Source: Scytalidium lignicola (lineage: Eukaryota > Ascomycota > Leotiomycetes). From it: a stretch of DNA of 64,000 nt. This document shows positions 36,130 to 48,236 of this stretch, piece by piece (positions within the stretch are counted from its first letter, which is position 1; the number at the start of each line of letters is the position of its first letter). The translations under genes were made by a program, and so were the position numbers. The notes under the pieces are model-generated. The model did not search any database, had not been told where the DNA came from, and saw only the letters and a list, made by a program, of their open reading frames with translations. The DNA is taken from the NCBI GenBank assembly GCA_002812745.2, contig NCSJ02000220.1, positions 1-64,000 on the forward strand, in the 5' to 3' direction.

Positions 36130-39100
36130 AGGATATATCTGTCAAAGGTGAAGCATAGAAGGAAATAGTTTATATAACCATGAATTCCTCATTTGTTTTA
36201 GTCGCTTATTATTAGCCATATTCATTGGTAGTCTCAGAAGACTGACACCCATTCAAAGATAGAGACTGACAGGTTAACCTCTGCGCCCAGGAACGAGGTT
36301 GACCCTTGACATTCATCACCCAAATCACACCAATAAGGGACACCATAGTTCCGCTGCCCAACCATATATAAGGGTTAATAAGCAGCCAGGCAACTTGTTC
36401 TGGTACCTACACACTGCAACCCAGCTTCCCTTTGTCTTTTACGAGAGGTTAAGTTTAATTAATTACGAAGCTATGGCACAAGGACTGAGCTTTCCCTTAT
36501 TCCGCTTTCATCTAAATATAAGGAAAGGGAATGCAAGCAACTCTCAAACCCCTCTTTGAATAACTAATTAGTTATTTTCTGTTTTAGATAACAGCTCTTA
36601 GATAAGGTGAACTTCTACTAAATGGATCCATTTTGGAACCCCAAGGGAGTCAAATTGTTAGATAGAAACTCGCAGAAGTTTAACTTTCGAGGGTCACAGG
36701 AGGTCAGGTTCTAGAATTTCATTAGAGTGCGTCTGTGAGAGGACAGCTTGTGAGAGGGTTGCACTACTGATCTCTGCTGGCTCCTCTTTGAGCTTATCTA
36801 ACGTATTCACATATGAGATGAGTTTCAGTCTTCTTAGATAAATGTTATGAAGATCAACTCATCTTTTAGCTTCCTTGATAATATGTCTAGTAATCAAGAT
36901 TAGCGTGGAGAAAGATTCGATGATGATAAGAGCTTCTACTCTATGAGGGTATGAAATACATTATGCCACGAACTTTCAAATACTTTCAAAGTGCCATCTG
37001 TCTTTCTGGAAGCCAAAGCCAGTAATAATGGTGGTTCTGCAAAATTGATGTTTTCCTCTTGTGTAGCCAGAGATGTCACAACATAACTTAGCACGGTAGC
37101 ACTGTTCCCGTGCTTACGAGTTACCAGTAATTATCTCGACTCAAGCTACAAGATGCCTACATATCAGGTGATTAAATACATCCTATCACAACTTAAAAAG
37201 CAATAGCTAAAAAACTGTATAAGTTCGTTTTTAGAGTTTGGTGACTTGTGAAGTCAACTGAGTTGGTTGATAGCGTCCGAGCAGGACAAAAACAGGTGAT
37301 TATCACACGCCAATCCTGACATGAAGAAAATCTGTTTCTGTTCAGAAAGGTGCGCAGAGCTGCTTTACTGGCAGGTTTGGGGGGTCAAGGTGAGCAAGGG
37401 TGAGAGCGATGGTGGATAGACTAGCGTCGAAGGCGACCTCTGCCGCCGGCTAAAATTGGAAAAAGTCAGTTAAGGATTCTTCGGAGCCAATTCTAGATCA
37501 CTCGTCAGCCAGAGTTGCACCTCTTAACTTTAGCAACTTCACAAATTCAACCTCATCATATACAAACATATCACGTTAATCTGTTAACCACCCATTCAAC
37601 TCCTCTCTGCTGTCACAAGAAATCATACTCAAATACGCACAATAAGAGGTCCTCTGGCAAATGTTATTTTCACGATGCACAACAAAACGGCTCAGAAAGT
37701 GATGAATCACAAGACTCGGCGTACTACGTACAGGGTGCAATAAATGTCGATGAGCACATGCCAATATCTAACTAAAAAAAGCAAAATACCGTAAGTCTTG
37801 AACAAGTGATTGGCCTGGCTATCCTTAGAGGCACGGCCACAGTCATCTTACATTTATCATTTATTTCATCTTGTAAGTTGTATTGTCTTCCGCATGTAAT
37901 TGAAATAGTATCGGATATCATCCAGCCTATTGGAAGCAGGCTTGGTTGGACTTGGATGTGACTAAAATTAGCCGTTGACCACTCCTCATATCCCGGTGTA
38001 GCAAGCACTGGAGGGAGCTTAAATGGGCTCTATATTCGCAGTCACCATTGCCCTCACCGACTCTCTTTCACAGCATCGACTCCTCCACTGAAGTTATTCC
38101 AACACTAAATCAGGCTAAGTCAAAGCTATTTTTAGATTCGGAGTACTATAACTGCGAGTAGATCAGGTTGAAAGACTATACCTTAAAGTAATTGCATTTG
38201 AAGTATATTACTTTAACATATTACAAGATAACGTACATGCTTTATTTCAAGCCAAAGTAAGCCGAGTTCTAGTAAGGCAATGCAGACTGCTTTGACTTAA
38301 AGTATAAATTTTCCACATAATAAAACTTAGAGCATACCAAAGATTAATACTAAAACCTGAACTACCTCGGCGTCTAATAATACAATAATATAACGTATGC
38401 CTATAACGTGGGCTTTAATATTAATTTCTAAATCAAACTAATTAATATCTGCCCCTAGGTCACGAGATGCTCTCCGTGGCGAGTAAAACCATAGGTACTT
38501 TGTCTTTAGAGCAATCTTGACTTCATATACACATTTGTATTTACTTGATTCTATATGAGTCCTGTGGTTTGGCCATTCCTGGACCCCTGGGATATCTCCT
38601 AACTAAAAATTATCCTAGCGTTACTACCTCATCGCATAATTTTGCTAAGAGCCTCCTTTCAATGGCATTATGGGACCCCTCCACCACAGCTCCACCATCG
38701 AGCTCTCATCACTCCTGATAGTCATAGTATGGCAATACCCAAGCCTCAATAACGATCCCGGCTAGCGCCAAACGCGCCCATAATGTAATCACGTAAGCAA
38801 ACCAAGCCCATCCTGTGGCTGGTAAGTTTGTGGCTGCGCAGTCACAACTGCGCGAAAGTCAGTTGTCCCAGCGCCAACATGCCCAGATCAAGCTTGTAAA
38901 TGCCATGTCTTAATCTACAACTTGTTAAGAAGCGCCGACTGAATCCCACAGCGAAGCCCCACGACATTCAATCGCGTCAGCACACAGCACAAAGAGACAG
39001 CCACCTCCACCACCGCCGCAGAGCATCTCCAGACCCGACTGATTCTCGCTCAGCACGCGAATCTGGTCGGTTGCTTCCTTTCACTCGCTCAGGCCTCTCC

Positions 39101-39230
39101 TTAGTGCCACGGACCCTTACGACTTTCAGCCTAGGTATTCAAGGGGAATCAGCTCCTTTATCGTAGTGCGAACCATCACATAGCTCCTTTTGACGAGAGA
39201 ACCTGTTGCACAGCAGGAAGACTCTCTGAG
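36130..39230. other. Gene-poor 3.1 kb spacer with repeat copy
   Basis: No gene recognised. Open frames at 36299-36559, 37515-37775, 37772-38008 and 38900-39166 have no motif and poor coding character. Holds repeat copy B. The last 350 bp are GC-richer and form the leader of the HET pseudogene. Confidence 0.5.
37312..37415. repeat. Dispersed repeat, copy B
   Basis: Aligns with 18041-18145. Around the shared TTCAGAAAGGTG core this copy reads CTGTTTCTG where copy A reads CCGTTCCCG, and GAGCTGC for GGGCCGC; these are transitions as left by repeat-induced point mutation. No coding content. Confidence 0.55.
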
Positions 39231-39654
39231 ATGGCCGAAGAAACTCTGATGCAATTTGAGTATCCAGAGCTGAAGCCCCGTCAGATACGGCTCCTCCAAG
39301 TTTCTCACAACAAGAGTTCAAATCGCATAATATGCAGCTTTGATGTTATGTCTTTAGACAATTTGGAATCTGCCTATACTGCAATCTCCTACTGCTGGGG
39401 TGATACAGCCTTGACGGATACAGTGTGGTTCGACGACTACCAGTTTTTAAGAGTCAACAATTCAGCAGTGAACATACTGCGAAAACTTATTTCAGATCAA
39501 TTTACAGGATATTTTTGGATAGACGCCATATGCATAAATCAGGATGGCAACAAAGCCGAAAAAGGTCAGCAGGTTCGCTTGATGAGAGAGATATATAGTC
39601 TAGCCCAGCAAGTTACAGCTTGGATTGGACCTCCTTCCACAGACAGCGATCTAG

Positions 39655-39659
39655 CTCTC
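39655..39659. repeat. Target-site duplication, left copy (CTCTC)
   Basis: CTCTC immediately before the LTR; the identical five bases follow it at 39860-39864. Five-base duplications are typical of LTR retrotransposon integrases. Confidence 0.85.
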
Positions 39660-39859
39660 TGTTGAATGGTAGCCTACCGCCGCCTACAGGCAACCACTGT
39701 AGAGCTGTAATACGGCACGTAATATGGCCGTATTACAGGGGCCCACCGGCCCCTATATAAGTGGCCATACTTGCCCACTGTACAGTAGTTAATTTAGTAG
39801 TCAATTTATATATATTCTATGGGAACCTATTACGATCGGCATATGTAACCTGTCCAACA
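39660..39859. mobile_element. Solo LTR of a retrotransposon, 200 bp
   Basis: Starts TGTTG and ends CAACA, a five-base perfect terminal inverted repeat with TG...CA ends, flanked by CTCTC duplications. Inside are a TATA box (TATATAA, 39754-39760) and an inverted repeat, CTGTAATACGGC with GCCGTATTACAG. No internal retroelement genes are present, so this is what remains after recombination between two LTRs. Confidence 0.88.
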
Positions 39860-39864
39860 CTCTC
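39860..39864. repeat. Target-site duplication, right copy (CTCTC)
   Basis: Second copy of CTCTC directly after the LTR. Removing 39660-39864 restores the HET reading frame. Confidence 0.85.
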
Positions 39865-41268
39865 AAGTTCACTCAAACACTGGACGATGCGATCACAGAC
39901 TTGTATCGCGTAGGGAAACCTGTGACCTATAATGCAATAATCGAATCCCCCTTTTGCGAGTATCCATCGCCGAGCTGGTCAGCTCTGGTTAATCTCCTTA
40001 AGCGTGCCTGGTTTCAGCGGATCTGGGTCGTTCAAGATTGGTTGTAGCAAGCCTAGCAAGCCAGGTTGTTATAGTGTGTGGAGACGAGAGTGTTCCATGG
40101 AACACCTTGGCGAGAGTTATCATGATGATCAACGGAAAGGGGTTCACGCGTCTGCTTTCTAGCTACGAAGATGGCAGGGACAGCTTTCTTCCCGATGGAG
40201 TGACAAACATATGCGCCACATACTCAATAAAAGCCATCAGGGACTCTGGAGCTCCCGTTCGACTGCAGACTAATCTTCTCGACACCCAAAACTTCAGTGC
40301 CACAGATCCAAGAGACAAACTGTTTGCTTTGCTTGGATTCGTTACCGATGGAGACGATACGGCATTGCATCCAGATTATCACGAAAGCAAAACAACTCAA
40401 GTCACCTATACAAATCATACCGCATACCTGATAGCGCGAGATTGCTCGTTGGAAATACTCCACGCTGCGGGCATAGGATTCCCCAGATCTCTTGTTAGCC
40501 TACCGTCTTGGGTAGTGGATTGGAGTTGCCCACCCACGGGGACAACCCTTGGAGCTATTGCTAAAAGAGCTGAATACCGGGCTGCTGGGAATTCCGAAGT
40601 CCGAGTCCTAGAAGGCACAAAAGACTCAGACTTGCCTGAGTTGGTGATCGAAGGCTGTTTCGTCGACAAGATCAAAATGGTCTGCTTGCCAAGTCCTGAA
40701 CATGTGAACTATGCCGACCCCAGCTTGGGAAATCCTTTGAGAAGAGAGGAATTTGCCTGGTTTAAAAGTACCTCGCTCGTTATCGATTCTCTGAAACCAT
40801 ACCCTACTGGTGAGGAGGTGAAGGACGTTTACTGGCGAACACTCATCGCCAATGTGTCACATACAGGGACCCCGGGAACGCCAGCGCCGCAGGAGTATGT
40901 CCGACTTCGATAGTTATTGGGCTCTGAAATACCTAATTCTCACGCGTGAGTCTCAGGGAACTGTGCGGGGAGCAACACCGGATATGGTTCATGGCTCAGA
41001 ACGTTGGACTGCTGCGTGGTCACCCGTTATCAAACGTGTCCTGTTCATGACTGATCGTGGGTATGCTGGTCTCGGGCCTCCAGGATTAAAACACGGAGAC
41101 GCGGTCAGTATTCTCTATGGAGGGGCCACCCCATTCATTCTCCGGAACGGTACAGCAGGGGAAAATTCCAAATTAAGGCATGTCGTGGTTGGCGAGTGCT
41201 ACATCCACGGCCTTATGAACGGAGAAGGGTTAGATATAGCCCCATCAGAGCCCATTGTGCTTATCTAG

Positions 41269-42852
41269 CATCATACAGCTAGAGCTGTAGAAGGAGTCTG
41301 GGCACGTTGGGATTTTGTTAGTTTGGGACATCAGGTTGTCTTGTGAGTCTGCAGGTCACTAGATTCGGAGCGCAATCCCGCGCGCATTGGTGGCTAACGC
41401 AATCAGCCCGGATGACGCAAGTCAAGAAGGTGGAAGAAGCGCGAGCGATTGAACGAGCGTGGGGGATTTTGGCAAGGATGTCGGACGAAGGCAGCGAACG
41501 AGGTTAATTTTTTTTTTTCCAATCATACTCTTTATTTGACCTCCTAATTTATAGGTGTCTGTAGAGACTCTTCGAGCTACAGTACATGGTTTCCTCTACT
41601 AATATTCCCATTATTTTGAATTGCGCTGCCAGTAGCTGAGGAATACTCTCCAGTAAATGGGCAAAGGACAGAGCCTTACTCAAAAGCCTAAACCCGAGCT
41701 ACCCAAATTCCCATACACCCATCACTTTGTAATTTCGTCCACCATCTCCTTGTATTGTACAATGTACTTTGTGCAATTTTACTCTTCTCAAGGTCTATCC
41801 CTTGTTATAATGTCTGTTTATAGTAAAGGTTAATTGACTATTCTTCATCTTACTATATGAGGATACTTGTTGATTGTCTAGGTTTGTAACTTAGTATGTT
41901 TATTAATAATTGTTCTTCTCTTAAAATATGTTTTGTTATCATAATTAATCTTAAAGACTGTAAATAATTGTTAAGTAGGAAAGTGAATTTATTACATCCA
42001 TTTTCCATCAAAGTAAAGTATAACATACATCTTGAAAGGAAGAACCAAACCCTTTTGCGATGGTGTTGTAGTTATCTATCTGTGGGATTTCGGGAGGTTC
42101 AGAAGGTTAATTTTCGACGCGTTAATATGTTGTTGATGGAGGAATAATTATCGTATGACCTAATCTTGGCTTTACAGACTATGCTGTAAGTTCGTAGCCC
42201 TCATCGCGTACAGGTGTTGAGTCTCGAGGGCCGAACGAGGCTAACTGGGACAACGATTCCAACGTCGTCCTTGCTCCTGACTGGTAATTACAATAAGTCA
42301 CCTCGCTATACGGGCACAAGTTTTACTGCTTCCCAAATCCCAATCATTAGGGTTGGAGAACAGAGAAGTGATTATCCATCCCAGCTACCGCGATCTCATC
42401 CGTTGCAACCTCAACCTCACACTGGCACGGCATTCACAGCGAGGCATAACGACAATGGCTGCAACGACGAGGACAGGCATCGCGAGGCATGTCGGGGCAT
42501 AATGAAGTCGGACACAAGGACGGCGGGCACGGCCATCCCATGGCATGACAAGCGCACCAAAGGGACACCGAAGACAGGTCTCTATTTCTATTGCCTGTCT
42601 GTATGACCATGGCGCTGAAAGTGCGACGAAGACTAACCCTCTCGTTACTAGTTATACAACAACAGGACGCGAAGTCTGCGCGAGCCTGCCTCAGACCGAT
42701 CCAAGCTCCATACCAGCTCCATCCTTCGTGTGGCAGTCTCATCTTCAGCATCCTCCGTACCACATCCGCGCCACTGTGGCTCGCCATGGTTCTGGCGCAA
42801 TTTCACCCCCCTCAGCCTATGTTTCGCTTATCCGCGCCACCTTGGCCTTTAG
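41269..42852. other. Intergenic; left part AT-rich, right part holds transposon tail
   Basis: No host gene recognised. Plus-strand frames at 42214-42606 and 42545-43030 are antisense to or beside the transposase fragment and have no domains. Minus-strand text below 42853 (KAKVARISE after one more nonsense codon) still resembles the end of the transposase. Confidence 0.5.
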
Positions 42853-43278
42853 CTATAGCGCATCTGCCCCTAACGCACCACGCTTCCGCTTCCGACCACG
42901 TTTTTCCTTGCCCGCGGTGGCTTCCTCTGCCTCTGGCTTAGAACTTGCGACTTTCTTGGCCTCTTTTGCAGCCTCTTTTGTGGCCTCTTTCGCAGCACGC
43001 CCCGCTCGTGCCTTCTCGAGGTCGTCATAGCTCATCACCCGGCGAACTTTGGCTTCGTTGTTTATTTTGGCCCAGAATCGATTGTGTTCCTGAAGGAGGG
43101 CACGCTCGGCAAAGGACAGTTGGGCGGTATTAGTAAGCTTCTATACGTGCCTCTGTAGGCGCTGTTTACTCGTCACATCAAGCATATGAGCATTCTGTTT
43201 GATTAGATTATGCAGCGACGCAATAGCTTCTATTAACACTAGCGTCATGGGCGTTTGCGGTACTTGGTCTTGCCTCCA
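42853..43278 (-). pseudogene. C-terminal fragment of a pogo/Fot1-like DDE transposase
   Basis: Minus-strand frame reads PMTLVLIEAIASLHNLIK, KQRLQRHV-stop-KLTN, AQLSFAERALLQEHNRF, NNEAKVRRVMSYDDLEKAR and a Lys/Ala-rich tail KRGRKRKRGA. This is the usual C-terminal region following the DDE domain in fungal pogo-type elements. The in-frame TAG (about 43143) stands where relatives have Gln, so a C-to-T change is likely. The helix-turn-helix, catalytic domain and terminal inverted repeats are not seen. Confidence 0.72.
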
Positions 43279-44553
43279 TCTACGTCTCATACACCCCGCC
43301 TATATATTTTAAGATTTCTCGGAGAATAGGGCTATTATCAATGCCAGTTATGTTATTATTAAGCCCTTTCTCTCGCGCCGCCTTCGCCTTCTCCCCTACT
43401 ACCTTTTTCTTGCCCATCTTAGGACAGTGGTTTCTGGCGACTACGAGTAAAATGGGGGGTTTACCGTGGACTAAATATGAGAAGTTCTTCGTATTACTAG
43501 CTTGGTAGATTGGAATTCCAATAATAAAAAGTAGAGCGTTAAAGGTAGATAAGAATGGTCAAGATGGATAGTAAGGGGAGAGGTGAGAGAAGAGAACTTA
43601 AGAGAAAGAATCGCGGTAGAGAGTAGAATTAGGAGTATATTATAAAGTAGAATTTCGACTTTACCTCTGTAATAATATTAATGTATAATACTAAGATAGT
43701 GAATCTGGGAGCCTATTCTAATACTAAGTGCTTATTACGGCTTTGTGGAGCTTGTTCTGGCTCCCCTGAATCCTTCTCTCCAGGAGTTAATGCTCTCGAT
43801 TAGTAAGGCGACCGGGGATAACCATATCCCAGGTAAGAGGGGTGAGTAGAGGTGAGGTGATGGAGTGCGTATAAGAAGGCTGGTGAGGATGGGTGAGGTT
43901 GAAGTGAAGCGAGGGTGAGTAGAGCGCCTTGGCTCGGCGCATACGCAAAGTGAGGTGAGGATTGGCGCGAAATAACAATGATAATTAGATTCATCTTCTA
44001 CTGGGTATGAGATACTGTTTAGATTTTGTAGTTAAAATAGTCTTTATAATCACTAGCAATTATACTCCACCCCGGTCCTGACAAATCCACACACGTATTA
44101 AAACACCGTCATTCCATTAATAACTGCTGACTTTTGTGAAGTCGAAAGTTAGAGTTAGCATGAGTTGAGTCAGACGCCTCGAGAGGGCAAATAACGAATC
44201 AACGAAGTTCCCCCGCATTTGACGTGGCGAGGTATTGGTGGGCATGACCGTATTGGTAGCGGAACAGCAAGCTCACATCCGTGATGGCTACGGGCTGTAA
44301 GCAAATTATCATAGCCCTTATCGGCGGACTGATGCTACATATGTCCGTAAAATATCACTAATATGGGTGACGTGTATACTGTGGTAATACAAGTTGCTTA
44401 CTAGTAAATATCAGCTTCCTCGGCACTTATTTGAATCTCCAAACTTCTTATTCTTTTTTTTTTACCTGTTACAACCAATTTGCCTTGCTGTCCAAAGATT
44501 TGTATTATACATTAGCTTGAGTTACACCAATAAATAAGTCTGAAGTCTTTAAT
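43279..44553. other. Intergenic, repeat-like, no gene
   Basis: AT-rich DNA with a GGTGAG-rich tract (43839-43960). Minus frames at 43787-43994 have no motif. The last 300 bp are the promoter region of the beta-lactamase-fold gene. Confidence 0.5.
43839..43960. repeat. GGTGAG-rich degenerate repeat tract
   Basis: Eight or more GTGAG/GGTGAG units with varying spacing. The first 22 bp match 19 of 22 positions in the right part of the dispersed repeat at 18118-18139, so it may be a third, strongly decayed copy or a related minisatellite. Confidence 0.45.
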
Positions 44554-46062
44554 ATGCCTCACCTCTCAGCCCAAACAGCATCCACCCTCCGCAAAATCGC
44601 AGACGATGCTGTGGCGGACCGGAATCTTGGCCTTCCCGGTACTTCAGTCGTCGTAGTAGGCAAAGATGGCAAGGAATTATTTGCTCATGCCACTGGCACA
44701 AAAGGATACGGAAGCAAGGATGCCACAACCTTGGATACAGTGTATTGGATTGCCTCGTGCACGAAGATAATCACTGGGGTTGCAATTATGCAACTGGTTG
44801 AGCAGGGGAAATTGAAATTGGATGATGTAGAGCAGGTTGAACAGCTTGCGCCTGAACTTAAGGCTATAAAAGTATTGCAGGATGATGGAAAGTTGGTGGA
44901 GAAGAAGAAGGGGGATTACATTAAGGATGTTGCTTACTCATACTGGTGAGTTAGTATTTCATTTCTTCACAATATGCAACTGAAGAAGGGTGGTCGTTAT
45001 TCTAATACAGTATGAATAGCGGGTTTTAGCTACTCCTTTTTCAGTGAGAAGATACGTGATTTCAATAAGCCTATTGGAATTGATGAATTTGGGGGGCATA
45101 CATATGATGCCATCAAACAACCCTTGGTGAACCAGCCAGGAGAGAAATTCGAATACGGGGTCTGGACCACTCCTTTCCTACCAATTCTAGTCTATTAACT
45201 AAACATACTAACATAATCAGATCAACATCGACTGGGCGGGTATTCTCCTGGAGCGAGTCACCGGTCTCTCCCTCAATGATTACATGCACATATATATTTT
45301 CGAGCCTCTCGGCCTCAAAAACGTCTCCCTGTTCCCAACCGAGGAAATGAAGCAACGGCTAGTACACATGAGCCAACGAGGTCCAGATGGGACTCTCGCA
45401 ATCTCAGAGCACATATGGCGTCGTCCGCTAATCATCTCCACAAAACAAGAGGTTGAAGATACTCCGAATAGTGGTGGAGGTGGCGGTTTTGCTACGCCGT
45501 CAGACTACTGCCGTGAGAAGCTCCTCCCTTTTCTCTCTCTTGCTCTCTCATTGCATTTATTATAAACTTCTACAACCAACCAACCAAATACATATCTAAC
45601 CCCTCTCCACCCCTAGAGATCCTAGCTGTCCTTCTCAATAATGGCGTATCCCCAACCACCGGCTCCCGCCTCCTCAAGAAATCTACCGTCGATGAAATGT
45701 TCACCAACCAACTCCCACACCTCCCAAACTTCGGCCGAGAGCCCATCGCCGCCGCAAAACCACAATTCACTAACCCAATACCCGAACTTTATCCGTTCGC
45801 TGTAGACCCAAAGGCACCTCTAGGATGGGGTCTAACGTTCATGTTGACGCCTGACTGCGGAGGAATTACGGGACGGAAGAAAGGGACTGCACACTGGGCG
45901 GGATTACCGAATCTGTGGTGGTGGTGTGATCGTGAGGCTGGGGTTGCAGGGATGGTATGTACGCAGGTGTTGCCGTTTGCGGATGAGAAGGTTTTTGAGC
46001 TTTGGACGGCAGTTGAGACAGCGGTTTATAATGGGCTTAAGGGGGAAGGCTCTAAGCTCTAA
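44554..46062 (+). CDS. Serine beta-lactamase-fold hydrolase/acyltransferase (LovD/EstB-like), about 422 aa
   Basis: Class C beta-lactamase-like enzyme; fungal relatives are esterases or acy-transferases such as LovD. Exons 44554-44945, 45020-45159, 45221-45512 and 45617-46062. The nucleophile motif S-x-x-K is S68-CTK (IASCTK). ITLRMLLTHT leads into AGFSYSFFSEKIRDF, FEYGINIDWAGILLE holds the likely Tyr, and HWAGLPNLWWW near the C terminus corresponds to the HxGG region. One base too many in the G run 44910-44914 breaks the frame just before ITLRM; reading four G instead of five gives 1269 nt in frame. I treat this as a probable sequencing error and the gene as intact. It is convergent with the amino-acid permease. 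No polyketide gene lies in the window to make a LovD-like role likely. Confidence 0.82.
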
Positions 46063-46481
46063 TAAGGTAGTATTCTTCTCCTTTTTCTCTGTTTGCTTTA
46101 ATGGAGCCTTTTTGATTTTCACTTTAATCGTTGGCTTCAAATGGGGCTTTACAAGTATATGGCCATCTTGAAATCTTTATATTCCGTTGTGATGCGTTGA
46201 CATACTTGACTGTCTACAAATGCTAGCTTAAAAGTCACTGATGCAGGTGAAGAAGATACTTAACAACGGATACTATAAAGTTAGATGAGTGTGTAAAGCT
46301 TATAGTCCGAAGATCTTAAAACTGTATTAACCTTAGACCTATCTGGTAATAATCACACAAAATTTGAGGAGTTATATTACCACATAATAACTGCACTGAA
46401 TGCTCATAAAATTTGAGTATCAATACTTATTTGGTTTACACTAAGCCGCAAGCATTACTAGACTACATAACCTAAAACTAT
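46063..46481. other. Spacer between convergent genes
   Basis: 3' flanks only; AT-rich, nothing further seen. Confidence 0.5.
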
Positions 46482-48125
46482 TTAGAAATTCTCCCACAAC
46501 TTCTTCCACGCAGGCTTCACTATCTGGGTATTTGCACTAACGTGTTCATCCGCCTCGCTGAAAACTCCTTCATTGATCTCCTGAACAGCCTTATCCAAAT
46601 CTTCCCGTCTGCCACTATCTAGATCAATCTCACCTAAACTCCAATATCTTGTCCTTTTCCAGAACTTGAAACCAAAGTATATTATGGGAAATAACGGCAG
46701 CAAAATGTACGCATCGACGAAATTTCCTGCATTAAAGGGACTCAATGTCTGCCAACCTTGAACGAACGCCAAGAAAACATTTGCAAAGACGCCAAAATAT
46801 GCATTCCAGGGGTGCCAGAGGGATTTGAACGGTAGCTCATCTATACTTCGCCCTTGATACGCCCAAGCCTGTCGGAAACGAATATGAGTGAACGATATGG
46901 CACCCCAGGCTAGGAAGGTTGAGACGCCGGATAGGTTGACGATGTAACCGTATGCCTTTCCTGCTCCAGTACTGACATTCATCATAGATAATGCGCCGAA
47001 GAGGTTTGTGAAGATGATAGCAGGTACCGGAACACCACGAGAGTTCGTCCATCCGAGGAACCTTGGGGCCTTGCCGTCCTGGGCCATGAACAAGATCGTA
47101 CGGGATCCGATGTAGATGGAGGCATTGATGGCAGATAAGCAGGTTGCGAGGATGAAGGCATTAATGAGATGCACGCCCCCTTCCCAGCCTGCATTCTGGA
47201 TTGCGATAGTCATGGGGGATTTCAACGCGCGAGAGGCTCCGTTGGCAAGGCCATCCGCGTTTGAAGGGCAAACGAGACCGAAAAAGAACGCGCTGCCCAT
47301 GTAAATGAAAAGAATGCGCCACACAACCTGTCTGATAGCCAGTGGCACTGCCTTGGATGGATTCTTAGTCTCTGTTGCGGCAACGGCTACAGATTCAACT
47401 CCAGCGTAGAATGTCGAGCAGAAGACAAAAACGGTGGCTACTCCTGGAAACCCATGAGGAAATGCGCCGGGGTTGTGCCAGTATTGGAAGCCCAAGGCAT
47501 GGTCCTGTCCAATCAAACCTCCACTGGCATAGATAATAGCGAAGAAGAAGAAAGCAACGAGGCCGGTAAGCTTGACCAGCGCTAACCAGAATTCGGCTTC
47601 CCCAAACGCCGTCACTCCCAGAAGTTGAAATCCCGTAAATGCAAACCACAGCAGAAGAAAGTATCCCCAGAGTGGCACTTTATCAGACCAGAAGGTCAGA
47701 ATGGAACAGATGGTATTATACTCATTAGCCAGGACGGCAAACCAGATAATGAAGTAATTCCAGCCAACAGCGACACCAAAAGCCTTGTCAACGAAGCGAT
47801 CTCCAAGGTGTGTGAAAGCGCCGCCGCTGGGGTACAGCGTCGTCATCTCGCCGAGGGATTGCATGATACTGAAGGCAATTATGCCAACAACGCCGAATCC
47901 GATGATGAGTGAGGCAGGACCGCCATTAGACAAAGCACCCCCAGCACCCACGAGCAGGCCGGGACCGATGATGCCCGCGAGAGCCATCATGCTTAGATGG
48001 CGAGTTGCCAGACCTCTCTTGACGCCTGATTCCGGGTCGATTGCGCGCGAACTGTCCATGACAATTCCCTCTGAGTCGTGAGGAGGGCCTCCTAGTGAGG
48101 GATCTGGCTGTTTGTAGGCGGCCAT
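46482..48125 (-). CDS. Amino-acid permease (fungal AAT/YAT family), 547 aa, intronless
   Basis: Plasma-membrane amino-acid/H+ symporter of the APC superfamily with twelve predicted membrane helices. The diagnostic start of TM1 is MMALAGIIGPGLLVGAGGAL, followed by SIMQSLGEMTTLYPSGGAFT and FVDKAFGVAVGWNYF in the TM2-3 region, the consensus used to recognise this family. AATETKNPSKAVP marks the loop after TM6. A hydrophilic N terminus of about 42 residues and a C terminus of about 55 residues are cytosolic. Length is normal. Specificity is not evident from sequence. A TATA box lies about 105 bp upstream of the start. Confidence 0.93.
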   Translation of the reverse strand: MAAYKQPDPSLGGPPHDSEGIVMDSSRAIDPESGVKRGLATRHLSMMALAGIIGPGLLVGAGGALSNGGPASLIIGFGVVGIIAFSIMQSLGEMTTLYPSGGAFTHLGDRFVDKAFGVAVGWNYFIIWFAVLANEYNTICSILTFWSDKVPLWGYFLLLWFAFTGFQLLGVTAFGEAEFWLALVKLTGLVAFFFFAIIYASGGLIGQDHALGFQYWHNPGAFPHGFPGVATVFVFCSTFYAGVESVAVAATETKNPSKAVPLAIRQVVWRILFIYMGSAFFFGLVCPSNADGLANGASRALKSPMTIAIQNAGWEGGVHLINAFILATCLSAINASIYIGSRTILFMAQDGKAPRFLGWTNSRGVPVPAIIFTNLFGALSMMNVSTGAGKAYGYIVNLSGVSTFLAWGAISFTHIRFRQAWAYQGRSIDELPFKSLWHPWNAYFGVFANVFLAFVQGWQTLSPFNAGNFVDAYILLPLFPIIYFGFKFWKRTRYWSLGEIDLDSGRREDLDKAVQEINEGVFSEADEHVSANTQIVKPAWKKLWENF

Positions 48126-48228
48126 ATCTGAGGGTGGTTCGGCGTTTAGGTTAACCAGTTTTTACGGGAAAACCTCTGGAGAAGGGGGGAAGAAGTTTCT
48201 CCAGCCTCAAGAGATCAGATCAGATCAG

Positions 48229-48236
48229 ATATATAA
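48229..48236 (-). promoter_or_regulatory. TATA box of the amino-acid permease
   Basis: TTATATAT on the minus strand, about 105 bp before the ATG at 48125, next to three direct GATCA repeats. Confidence 0.5.

Larger units (their letters stand above)
39231..41268 (+). pseudogene. HET-domain gene interrupted by a solo LTR
   Basis: HET (heterokaryon-incompatibility) protein. The 5' part 39231-39659 carries AYTAISYCWGD and FWIDAICINQDGNKAEKGQQ. A 200-bp solo LTR plus duplicated target then intervenes, and the frame resumes exactly at 39865 with KFTQTLDDAI and the RIWVVQ block. A one-base loss near 40036 (GATTGG in place of GAATTGG) shifts the frame before VVASLASQVVIVCG. The ATDPRDKLFALLG block follows, and a further shift near 40890 leads to SDFDSYW and the conserved C-terminal GDAVSILYGGATPFILR and VVGECYIHG. 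With all three lesions the protein would end at residue 144. The rest of the coding text is well kept, so loss of function looks recent. Confidence 0.88.

Noticed and set aside
42214..43030. Overlapping plus-strand frames
   Set aside because: Low-complexity text lying antisense to or beside the transposase fragment, which explains the better minus-strand coding pattern.
44554..46062. Beta-lactamase-fold gene as part of a polyketide (lovastatin-like) cluster
   Set aside because: No polyketide synthase, acyl-carrier or other tailoring gene lies nearby; LovD-like proteins also occur widely as lone esterases.
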